Part shown: positions 1 to 10,422 of the stretch, in pieces | How the letters are laid out: each line of letters opens with the position of its first letter | Position numbering within the stretch: position 1 is the first letter of the stretch | Program-made: the position numbers and the translations under genes | Notes under the pieces: generated by a model | Databases searched by the model: none | Seen by the model: only the letters and a program-made list of their open reading frames with translations | What the model was told of the DNA's origin: nothing | Assembly: GCA_016858145.1 (NCBI GenBank) | Contig: JAEHOE010000003.1 | Coordinates: 1 to 64,000, forward strand | DNA: 64,000 nt | Source of the DNA: Edaphochlamys debaryana | Lineage: Eukaryota; Chlorophyta; Chlorophyceae; Chlamydomonadales | Direction: 5' to 3'

Positions 1-739
1 AACACGACGGTGTGGCGCTCAAAGTCACTCCCCCCATCCCCGCAACCCATCCACCCACTCCTCAAACCCAGCGGCAACGACGACCCATCCCCCAAAGCCA
101 GGAGAGGGGGGTCGCCCTCGACCACTGCGCATACGGTGCCCCGATTAACGCCCTCGTCAGCAGCCCCCCACCCCCAGACCACAAGCACACATGAAGCCAC
201 TCCCTCCGTCCCAAGCCCGGCGTTCAGGCCCAGCGTTCAGGCCCCACCTCGCGACCCCACGAGACGTGCAGTACAGCAGTACAGTGTGTACCGTACAATG
301 CCGTACCAACAGATAGACACTATTCGCGTGCCGGGTGCGCGCCGCGATACTAGCTTAAAGCTCGAAGGCGGGAAACTTCATTTGGGCCAAAACTCGCCAT
401 GGCAAGAACCAAAAGCACGACGCTTGCCGGCGCAACATGATTCTTTCTGGGGTCAAACTGCGCAAATTGCCCGCCCGCACATGTAGTGAGATGTGGTCGC
501 ATGGTCCCACGCTGCTTGTTGGCACATGAGCGCTCGGCTCGCGTGAGGGCGTCAGCACGCCTCGCTCCCCGCCATGCCGCGCACGATCCGCAGTGTCGCT
601 CTCTCACCGCCTGGCACCGCCTCACACCGCCACTCTCTCTCCCGGGCCCCGAAGCCCGACGCGTCTCTCTCTCACACACACACTCCTGCACTCCCTCTCC
701 CTCCCCCTCCTCACCACCCCCTGCCCCGCCCCACCCTCC
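1..739. other. 3' flank of the BTB gene, no gene recognised
   Basis: This stretch lies downstream of the stop codon of the minus-strand BTB gene. Open frames here are C-rich and low complexity, with no recognisable domain and no convincing splice-linked exons. I found no TGTAA poly(A) signal on the minus strand. Confidence 0.5.
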
Positions 740-3700
740 TCACAGCGGCCTCCGCAGCGCCCCCGCCCCGCAGGTTCCCCCCGCCCCCCTGCTGACGGTC
801 TCGCAGTGCAGGTCGAACATGAGTCCGGGGGCGGAGGCGCACAGGTCGCGCACGGCCTCGGGGGCGGCCGCCAGCACCTGGGGCTGGTGGGCCAGGTACC
901 AGTCCTGGGGGGGGTGTGTGGAGGGGGAGGGGGACAGTTCTAAGCGGGGAATGATAAGAGAGGGGGAAGACGGGGGATAGAAGGGGGGATGGGTTGGATC
1001 AGGTTGGCAGGGTACGTGTGGGCAGGAGGGAGCGGCGGCAGCTGACTGCCATGCCCGCTGCGCTTCAACTCCAACAGCGTCACGGACAGCCCCCATGATG
1101 ACCCTTCCCCGGCCCCCCCCCCCCTCCCCCCCCACCTTGTACCCCGCCAGCAGGTCCGCGAAGCCCATGCGGTAGGCCCACAGCATGTCCCCCACCACAC
1201 TGCCGGCCGCCGTGGAGGCCAGCAGCCGCCGGTGCACGAAGGAGGTCACCTGGGGGTGAAGGGCGGGGGGGTGAGGGAACGAAAGTTTTGATGGGCGGGG
1301 TTGTCGAAATCTCCTCTTTCCGTTCAGCAGTAACCGCCGACACCTCCCCGCTCCCCCTTTTCCCCCCTGCCCCCCCCCCCCACACCTCTGGCAGCAGCAG
1401 CCGGTCCGCCAGCTCCGCCACCGCCCTCAACGTGTGCGGGGGGAAGGCCAGGTCCCCCGTGTACAGGTGCGTGAGGAGCAGCTGGAAGGCCTCGGGGTCG
1501 GCGTCCTGACAGGGGGGGGAGGGAGGGGGAGGGCGGTTGAGGAGGGAAGGGGGGGAAAGAAGGCAGTCGAGCGACGCCAAAGTGAGTACGCCATGTGGTG
1601 CGCGGCTCGGCCCTCATGCTGCCTTGGCCTCCCGCCCAGCCCCTCATCACGAGGAGTGCGCGCCGCCTCGGGAGACCCGGAAGACCTTGCGCGGCCCCTG
1701 GCCTCCCGCCCCAGCCCCTCGCCCCCCCACCTGCAGCACCACCTCCCTCGCGCCAGAGTCGGCAAAGCCACCCGCAAAGAGCCGCCTGCGGGGGAAGGGG
1801 GGCGGAAGGGGGGTGAGGTGGTGTTTGTTGCTGAGCGGGATCGCGCCAACGCCAGGGAACCCTTGCTGGTGATCTGGTCGGCAGAAGCGCATCTAGGCTC
1901 TGCCATGCCCAGTCCGTAGGGGCCGCAGCAAAGGCTTTGGTCGGCTTTGATTGCCAATCGCTCAAGGGGCGTGCATTCCTCATCTAGGTCCATACCAGAT
2001 CCATTTCCAGCGGACGCATCCGTATCCCCCAAAGCTCCGCTGGTGGGCCCCCCTCCCTCAGACCCCAAGCCCCCCACCCCCCCACAGCTCCCAGGCCCCC
2101 CACCTGAAGTAGGCGCACCGCGCCCCCAGGATGAGCCGGTGGCAGCGGAAGGCGCTGCCCCCCACCACCAGCGTCACGTCGTCGGAGCCGTCGGGGCAGG
2201 CCAGCAGCCGGGCCAGGTCCGTCACCAGGCCTTTGGGGGGTGGGGAACGGGGAAGTGCGTGTGGATGGCTGCTCGCCTGAGCCCCCCCTTGAGAGGGAAG
2301 TGCGTGTGTAGTAGGCGTCTTGCTATGCTGAGGAAGACGCGGCGCCCGCATACGCCCCGCCCCCCGACCCCCGCCCCCCGCCCCCCGCTCCCCCTCACCC
2401 GGCAGCCCCTCGTGCCACGCCAGCCTCTGCGCCGCCGCCCCCGCCGGCCTCAGCCCCATGCGCAGCAGCAGCACCCGGCGGTCGTGGTACTGGCACAGCG
2501 CCAGCCAGCCGTTGGGGAGCACGCAGGGGTAGCAGCCTGGGGGGTGGAGGGAGGGAGCGGGGGAGGGGCGGGGGAAGGGGAGGGTGGGAGTGAGAGCGAG
2601 AGGGGGAGGAAGTGGAGACGGGGAAGGGTGGCGCGGGTTCGGGGGCGGGTACCGGTGGACTGACATGGGCGTCAGTACGGGTGGGCTGTAGGCCATGTAT
2701 GCCCTCCACCTTCCTCCCGTCCAAAACGTACCTCAACCCGGTCCCCTCTGCCCCCAGCGCCCAAGCTTCCCCCCTGCCCAGCCCCCCCCCAGCCCCCCCG
2801 CCCCCACAGGCACTCACCCACGGCCCCCCAGCTGGTGTCGCCCTTGCCCACCGACACCACCGCCTCCACGCCCCCCCCGGGCGCCAGCCGCACCACCTGC
2901 TGCCGGTCCGCCACCACCAGCCGCCCCTCCCCGTCCGCAACCAGACCGCTCACACCACTGAACGAACAGCCCGCGCTGCTGCCAGCAAGGGCCCCGGCGG
3001 CGCCGCCTCCGGCGGCGCCGGCACGGCCCCTGGCAGCCGCGGCGGCGGCTCCGCCGCCGCCAGCGCCGCCTCCGGCGGCGCCGCCAAGCGGCCCGCCGCC
3101 GCCACCACCTCCCGCCGCATCCGCGCCGGCACCCGCACCCGCGCCCAAGCCCAGTGGGTTGGCGGCGGGCTGGAAGCCCAGGGCCGGGAAGCCATCCGGC
3201 TGCGGCGGCGGAGCCGGGGCCGCGTTGGCCTGGGCCGCGGGCGGGGCCGCCGCGGCCCCGGCCCGGTCTGCGCCGCCGCCGCGGCCGCCCCGCCGCGGGG
3301 GCGCCGGCGCGTGGGCGTGGGCCCGCATGGGGGCGGAGGCGGGGGTGGGGGGTGCGTCGCTGCCGGCCACTCGGGCGGGCACGGAGCCGTCCTCGGGGAG
3401 GCGGTACACGGCCGAGTGGGTGGCGGCGTAGAGCACGCCCTGGGGTTGGGTGGGGTTTGGGTTGGGTGGGGGTGGGGGTTGGGAGGTTGCAGCGCGGAGC
3501 AAGAGAGGACGAGGCGGGGTATGGCTGCCTGCGTGCGCAGACCGCGCCGCCTCGACTTCCCCAATCCGCAGCCCCGCGGTCCCCGCAGGATCCCCGATCC
3601 CGGCCATGAGTGCCCCCTCATCTCCTCCGCCTGCCCCCCCCCCCCACCTGTGATGCATCGAAGGCCACATCCACAAAGCCCGAGCTCCACACGCCCCCGT

Positions 3701-4897
3701 AACTGGGAGAGAGTGAGATCAGGGTTAGGGGGAGGAGTGGGAGTTATGGGCAGTTCCGACTCATCAGCGCCCTGGCCCGCGGACCCCCTGCCTCCCATCT
3801 CCCTCCAACCCCTTCCGCCTCCCCCTGCCCTCCTCTCCACTCCCCACCCTCCCCCTTCCCCCCACCCCCGACCCTCCACACTCACACAGTAGTCACCTCG
3901 GCCTCCGTGCCGGGGGGGTCCGCGGGCCGCGGCAGCCGCACCCGCCGCACCGTGCCCCCGTCCGCCAGGTACAGGCAGCCCGCGCCGTCCGAGGCCAGGG
4001 AGTGGGGCAGCTGGAAGCGCGCCCCGCCCAGGCCCGGGCCGTCCGCGCCGCCGCACAGCTCCCGGTGCCCCGCCAGGGGCGCCACCACGTCGTCCGGGCC
4101 CAGGCGCATCAGGGCGCGGCCTTGGGGGCCGGGGGTTAGGGAGAGGGGGGTGCATGGGGGAGGGGGGGTTAGGGGAGAGGGGGAGGGGGGTTGAGGGGGA
4201 GGGGGACGTGTGGGGGCGGGGCGTGTGTGTGCGCGGCCTCGGTGCCCCCTCCTCTCGTCCCCCGCCCGCCTACCCTCCACGAAGTAGACGGAGTTGCTGT
4301 ACGTGTCGTACACGGCCCGGTGTACGGCCACCTGGCAGTTGTACGGCCGCAGGTCGCCGTCGGGCCCGCGCTCCTGCGGGCAAAGAGGAGGAACTTTCAC
4401 GTATCAGCTGTGGCGGACCGGCCATACGGTACTACGAACACCGCCTCGCCTCCCCTTCCCAGCAAGGATAGACACAGGCTGCGGCCCTTCATAGACTGCG
4501 GCCGCTTGCCTTTAGCTCGATAGCCCGGCCCAGGCGCACGGGGCCCTCCTGCCCCGACTCCACGCCAAGCAGCTCGTAGATGCGAGTGACGCTGCGGGGG
4601 GTCGGCGGAGGGTGTCAGCCGCGTGCGTGGTTTGTCCGGACCCGGGATCTTGAGAGGAAGGTCGCTGAGCTCTGATACAGCTGCAGAGACGGCGACAAGC
4701 CCGGGTGGTGCAGGGTCTTACCCGGACCCCGCCGAGAAAAGTCCATCCCGGTCATTCGAGAAGACGAGCGTCTGTCCGCCAGCGCTGCCGTCCTTGCTAC
4801 GTGTGCAGAGCGCGACCGGAAAGGGAACGCCCAGCGTGATTTTGGAGTGGCGCCCATCCGGTGTTGGCCCTGTGAGCGCTCGCGACGAGTCGCCCAT
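740..4897 (-). CDS. Beta-propeller plus BTB/POZ (BACK-like) domain protein
   Basis: Probable substrate adaptor of a CUL3-type E3 ubiquitin ligase, inferred from the BTB fold. Twelve exons: 4722-4897, 4510-4591, 4274-4373, 3886-4120, 3648-3702, 2818-3439, 2399-2536, 2104-2230, 1731-1785, 1386-1505, 1136-1249, 740-904. All phases close to give 662 aa. The ATG at 4897 directly follows an in-frame TAG. Residues about 30-470 hold NHL-like propeller strands (LVFSNDRDGLFSAGSG, SLASDGAGCLYLADGG, VSGLVADGEGRLVVADRQ), interrupted by an Ala/Gly/Pro insert near 245-375. The BTB part is about 471-570 (DDVTLVVGG, FRCHRLIL, FQLLLTHLYTGD), followed by a BACK-like helical region (VTSFVHRRLLAS). The intron after exon 2 appears to use a GC donor (4504-4509). 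This architecture is a familiar green-algal family, so the domain call is firm; the degradation target is unknown. Confidence 0.85.
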
Positions 4898-5728
4898 CTA
4901 CAGCGAAAAGACTGCACAGAGCTAGCTTAGCTCCCTCCTGAGGTCGTGCGGCCTTCGCGCGCGCGTATGCGAGGAAAACGGGTTACGGAAGGGACGCTTC
5001 CGGGCGTGCCAAGTCAGAACCGTGGTTGCGAGGGCTGTGAGAACGACTTCTAGTGTGGTTGCATCCCTCGGTGCGGTCGATACAACAGGAGGCCACCGGA
5101 CGCGAGGCCGACGCATCGCGGTCCTGCACACGCGCCACGCACTCTCACGCACCCAACGCTGACGACCCCAGCTACGTCCGTATACATTGCATTCCTACTG
5201 CTCGAGGAGGGCCGTGACCAGTACTGTGACTCTCGGTGCAACACCTCCCGTCGGGCACGCACACAACCCCCGCACAGGACCGACACGCCCCCGAGCCTCT
5301 CAGCCCGCACCGCCCCCACGCGAGCCCGCTCAGCCCCCGCCCCAATGCAGCCGCCATGTAACAACCGACAAGTCAAAGCATCGTGTCTTAATTCCGCTCA
5401 GCGCACAAACCATTGACGAGGAAATGCAGGGAGAGCACGTCAGGAGGCACGTCGCGACCCGTGCACGCCACCACCCTGGGGCAGTTCCTCGAATCCCCGC
5501 CGCCCGATCTCCGGCCAACCTTTGCACAGGTCGCGTTCCACTCTCGTCCACCAGTCCCCCAAAACTGAAGTGCCAATCATAGTTTGTCTCCGACCGGTGC
5601 GCCCCCGGTACTGGCCTCCATCAAAGCCTCCCCACACTCGTCGTCAGCCCCTCTCCAACCCCCTGCCCCTGCCCCTCTCCAACCCCCCCCCCCCCGCTTC
5701 CCCCTCCCCCTCCCCCACCCGCCCGCCC
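4898..5728. other. Intergenic: BTB gene upstream region and low-complexity gene 3' flank
   Basis: Two minus-strand genes flank this gap. The part next to 4897 should contain the BTB gene promoter; the part next to 5729 is the 3' flank of the low-complexity gene. I see no TATA box, tRNA or further exon that I can support. Confidence 0.4.
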
Positions 5729-7449
5729 CTACTCCTGCCCCTCCGCCGCCCGGCGCTGCCGCAGCGACGACACCCCCACGGGCCGTATGGAGGCGCTGCG
5801 GTCCGCCAGTGAGGGCAGCAGCTCCGCGCCCAGCAGCGCCTCGCCGCCGGGGGCGGGGCCCAGCCGGGAGGCCAGGTCCTGGGGACACACGCTGCCGTCC
5901 TCCTCCCCCTCCCCCCCATCCCCCCCTTCCTTTTCCTGCTCTTTGTGGGCTGCGCCGTCCCCTACTCCCGCCCCTTGCCTGCCTGGTTGGCCCTGACCCG
6001 CTGCCGTGGGCCCAGCTGGGAATGCATGGGCGAGGGGCGCGAAGCCGCTCGATCCGGCCCCGCCGCCGCTGGCGCCGCTGCTGCCGCCTGCGCCGACCGA
6101 GGGCCCCATCCCGCCCGACTGACACCCGGGGGGGCCCGCGGGCTCGGGGGCGCACCCGGGCCTGCCGCCGCACGGCCCACACCCGGCGCCGTACCCTCCG
6201 CCGCCGCCGCCGCAGCCGTACTCGGTGCCGTACGTGCCGTACTCGGGCGGCAGGGGAGGCGGGTTGCCGTACAGGGCGTCCGCCAGGGCGTCTCGCAGGG
6301 CATGGGGCGTGGGCGGCAGTCCGGCCGAGGCGAGGGCACGTGTGGCGCTCGCGGCTGCGGCTGCGGCGGCCTGCAGGGAAAATGTGACACACACCAGTTG
6401 GGGCAGCGGCAACAGCGTGGTGAGTGGGGGACAGGCTGGGCGCATGGCGAGAGAGAGGGGCGGACAAGGGTGCCCGCAGCGGCTACCGCCATACCCGACG
6501 CTCACCTGGGGCATTCCCGCCACTGCCTCCAGCATTCGTGCCTCCTCCTCCCGCCGCACCTCCTCCCGTAGCCGCCGCTGCTGCTGCTGCTGCTGTTGCT
6601 GCTGCTGTAGGGCAAGGCCGGAACTGGCCTCCGCAGCCGCAGCCGCAGCCTTGACGGCGGCGTCAGCCGCGGCCGCAGCGCCGGAGGAGCAGGCGGCGGC
6701 GGGGCTCAGGGCTGAGGCGGGGAAGGGCACGGGGCTGCCGAATGCAGCATGGCCGGGCCGGGGGCCGGCGGTCGCCGCTGCTGGGGAAGCGGCGGCGACG
6801 GAGGCGGGGCTGCCGAACGCCGCCGCCGCCGCCGCCTCGTCGGCGTCCGCCACCGCCGCTGCCGCCGCCGCCGTCACCGCCTCCGCGGTGGACACAGCAG
6901 CAGGGCCCATCGCCGCCGCTGGTACCGCCGCCGCGGCCGACGCTGCCGCTAGCCGCTCCAGCGCCGGCCGCCCACCCGCCGCCAGCGCCGCCGCCGCCGC
7001 GATGGCCGCCGCCACTGCCACCGCGGGACTGGCGGACGCCGCCGTCGCCGCCGCCTGCTGCTGCTGGTGACTCATCTGCTGGTGACTAAGCTGCTGCTGA
7101 CTCAGCTGGGGCGAGCCCAACAGCTGCTGCTGGACCTGGAGGCTCGCCAGCGCCTGCTGCACGCTGGCGGCGCCGTCAAGCTGCCACCGCTGCGCCGCCG
7201 CCGCCGCCGTCGCCTGCGCCGCCGCCACCTGCATCGCCGCCGCGTGTGCCGCCGCCGCCGCCGTCGTGGCGCTCTGCTGCTGCTGGCCGCCCGCCGGTGG
7301 CGGCGGCGGTGGCGGCAGCGGTGCCTGCGCTAGGCGGAGGCCGTCCATGGCCGCCGCCGCCGCCGCCGCGACAGCGGCACCAGGGCCCGCTTGAACAGGC
7401 GTGGTCTGGGCGCTGGTGCGGTTGGATGTTGGCGGGGTCGCGCCGCCGC

Positions 7450-7481
<32 letters not shown>

Positions 7482-9934
7482 GCTTGCCGGGCCTCCTCAC
7501 CAGCTTGGAGGCTGAGGGCCCGGATGGAGAGGGCGAGGGAAGCGGAGGCGGCGTTGCTGGAGGCAGCGGAGCGGAGCGCTGGCGGCAGCGGCTGAAACGG
7601 CGGCGGCGGCGGGAAGTTCTCCTGCTCCTGTCCGGAGCCCAGTCCGGCGCGGAATCCGGACGGGCCCCGGACTCGGCTCCGCTTGCTGCTGTGCGCGCTG
7701 AGGGCCATGCCGGCGGCGCAGGAGCCGGGGCCGGCGGCGGCGGCGGCGGCGGCATCGTCAGAGTTGAGGGAGGCGGCGGAGAGGCGGCGGCGGCGGCCGG
7801 CGTGCTGCAGCGGCGGCCGGTGTGGCGGCGCTGGCGGCGGCGGTGGCGACCGAGGGCCTCTCAGCCGAACACCATGCCCCGCGCCGGGCGCTGGCGGCGG
7901 CGGCGGCGGCAGCGGCGCGGCGGACTCGCCCTCCGCCGAAGCAATGTCCATCGGCTCCGCCTCGCCTCCGCCTCCGCCGCGGTGCGCTGCGGCGGTGGCA
8001 AGGACCGTCGCAGGCGGAGGCGGAGGCAGCGGCAGCTGGCCGGCGCCGCCTCCGCCAGCCATCCCGGCGGCATCGCCAGACACCGTGACGCTGGGGAGGG
8101 ACGCCCAGGGGCCAGCGGCGGCACCTGCCGCCGGCGCCGCCACCCCTGACGCCACCGTCGGTGCCGTCGCCATCGTCCCCACCACCGAGCCCTCAACGCT
8201 GGGCCCTGCCGCCACCGTCGCTGCCGTCGGCGGCCCTGCCGCCGCCGCCGCTGGTCTCCAGGCGCCTGGCGGCGTGACGGCGCCGCTCCGCTGCGCCGCC
8301 AGGAGGGCTCGCAGGGGCCCATGGTGCGGCCGCGACGGCGGCGGCAGCGGCTGGGAGGCGTTAGTCAGGGGTTGGCGGCGGCGGCAGTGGGCGTGGCCGT
8401 GTGCCAAGGCGGGGTGGCGCCACTGCGCCGAGCCCTCACGCGACGGCTGCGGCGGTTGCTGCTGGTCGGACGGGGGCCCGCCGTGGGCCTGGCTGGGCCC
8501 GTGGGGTTGGTAGGCGTGGGAGGGGTGGGAGCGGTGCGTGTGTTTCGCGTGCGTGTGGGCCGGGTTGAGGGGGAGTCGGGGGAAGGTTGCGTCGGCGTCG
8601 CCTCCTGTGTCCATCGGGCCACAGCCGCCAGAAGGGGCGCTGCTAGCGCTACTGCTCATAACAGCATCCGAGCCGTCGGCCTGCCGGCCGGCGGCGGCGG
8701 CGGCGCCGCCACCCATTGCCGTACCGCCGATCCCCGTGCCCAGCGTCATGCCCACGCTGTCGTACGCGGCCCCCGGCGTGTCGTACATGCCGCGCGTGAC
8801 CTTGCCATACGTGGTGTCGTCGTACCCGCTTTCGTCGTCCGCCTCATTCCCGCTGCTGCCCGCACCGCCGCCGCCGCCGGCGGCGCCGCTGCCGCTGGGA
8901 CCGCTTGGGCCGGCATCGGCGGGCTGTATCTCGGCGGCGGCGGCGGCGGCAAGTGCGGATGCGGCGGCGGCGGCGGCCGATGCAGCGGCTGCCAGGGTCT
9001 CTGCAGCGGCAGGAGCGGCGGCTGCGCCTTGCCTGGCGGTGGCGGCGGCGGCGGCGGCGCGGTTGGGCGCGTGGCGGAGGGCAGGCGGCGGCGCCAGGGC
9101 CGGAGCCACCGCCGCCGCCAGGGCCGGGTCGGGCCAGCCCCAGGGCGTCGCCAGCGGCACTGCCCCAACGGTTGGCGGTTGAATCCCGGGACTGCAGGTT
9201 TGCGATCCAGGGCCCGGCTGGGGCGCTTGGCTGGCGGCAACTCCTCCGCCGCCGCCGCCGCCGAAGTGGCCATTGCTGTATAGAGAGGGGTCGTGCCAGG
9301 CGCCGGCGCCGGCGCCGGCGGCCGAGCTGGCGGCGTCGGGGGCAAGCGCCGACGGCGCCGCCTCCGACGCTGCCGCCGCCGCCAGGGCCGCACCCGCCAG
9401 CAGGCGCAGGGCCGCGGCGGACGGCTGAGGGTGCTGCTGCTGCGGCGGCGGCTGTACTGGAGCTGGTGAGGCTCCGTGGGATGGCCCAGCTGCTGGTGGC
9501 GTGGGGTGGAGCAGGGGGGCTGGGGCTGCAGCGGGTGGGGCCTGGGCCCAGGCCGAGGGGCTGTGGCGGGGAGGGGAGGGGCGGGGAGGAGGAAGGTGGG
9601 GGAAGGGCAGGGGAGAAGAAACGGCCGAGCCCCTGCGTCCTACCCCCCCTACCCCCCCACCCCGCACCCACCCTGCGCCGAGGCCTGTGCCGTTGCCGTT
9701 GCTGCCCTGGGGAGAGGCGGGGCCGAGGGGCGCCCAGCCCGGCAGCCTCAGCGGCGCCGCTGCCCCCGTGCCCCCGCCCGCTGCCCCCGGCGCCACGCTG
9801 CCGCTGCCGCCACCGCTGCCACCGCCCGCTGGGTCGGCTCCAAAGCCCAAGCCCGGAGACAGGGGTCCCGCGGGCGCGAGGGCCGATGCCCCCGGCCCCG
9901 CGGCTGTTGCGCCGGGCCGCGCCCCCCGCTCCAT
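5729..9934 (-). CDS. Long Ala/Gln/Gly/Pro-rich protein of unknown function
   Basis: I do not recognise a family. One frame is open over about 4.2 kb from an ATG at 9934; no ATG lies between it and the upstream in-frame stop. Two segments inside look like introns: 9561-9671 (donor GTGGGT, acceptor CCACAG) and 6371-6505 (donor GTGAGC, acceptor CTGCAG). Both are multiples of three, so retention keeps the frame; removing them gives about 1319 aa. The product is almost all runs of Ala, Gly, Pro, Gln and Ser, including an 11-residue poly-Gln run, with a few less biased patches (DDESGYDDTTYGKVTRGMYD near 8800; GLPPTPHALRDALADALYGN near 6290). It is probably disordered and perhaps a nuclear or RNA-associated scaffold, but that is guesswork. 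The length of the open frame partly reflects GC content, so exon limits are uncertain. Confidence 0.5.
6578..6609 (-). repeat. CAG/CTG trinucleotide repeat coding poly-Gln
   Basis: About eleven CTG triplets on the + strand with one CTA and one TTG variant. Read on the minus strand they code a run of glutamines in the low-complexity protein. Such arrays are prone to length change. Confidence 0.8.
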
Positions 9935-10422
9935 GCGCGGCCGACTGGCTATGGCTCCGATGGAGTGCGACCAGCAGAGGGAGAGGTGCTGAAGGGAACG
10001 TGATGCAGCGCGTAAGTGGCGTTGCGAGCTCGGCGCGCCGCGGTGGGTCGGGCCCCTTGGGTCGCGAGCAAAGCTTGAGGCGCGGTGTGGCTAGCGACTA
10101 GTCGCAGGGAGCGGTGTGGTTGCTCTGAGAAAAGATGGGCTTAGCGTGAACGTCGAGGGCAGCCTAGCGGCAGGCGTGACGAGTAGCGGGGTGTTGCGCG
10201 CCTGAACGCATGTGCGGCGCAGCAGCGCTGTGCGGCGCTGGCTCGAGGCAGCTGATGGCTGGACAGTAAGTACAAGTTACTCGTGGCAGGGTGGAGCAGA
10301 GCGGAGAGAAGCAGGGCGCGGTCGCATCGCGGGGCAGCGCAGCTTCCGATGCAGGTTTGCACGCCATGAACCTTCCCTCTCTGCTCACCCCTGCCTCCTC
10401 CCGTCCCGCTCCCCATCCCCCC
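9935..10422. other. Intergenic between two minus-strand genes
   Basis: This gap lies between the 3' end of the TPR/DUF4604 gene and the first ATG of the low-complexity gene. The low-complexity gene's frame stays open upstream to about 10090 without an ATG, so an upstream non-AUG or spliced start cannot be ruled out. Nothing else seen. Confidence 0.4.

Noticed and set aside
2950..4155. 401-codon minus-strand frame overlapping BTB-gene exons
   Set aside because: Pro/Arg-rich shadow frame crossing introns and the Ala/Gly insert; the spliced model gives propeller motifs in a different frame.
6225..7070. Long + strand ORFs opposite the low-complexity gene
   Set aside because: They are Ala/Arg-rich mirror frames of GC-rich trinucleotide repeats. 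The minus strand has the longer open frame, the ATG and the intron signals.
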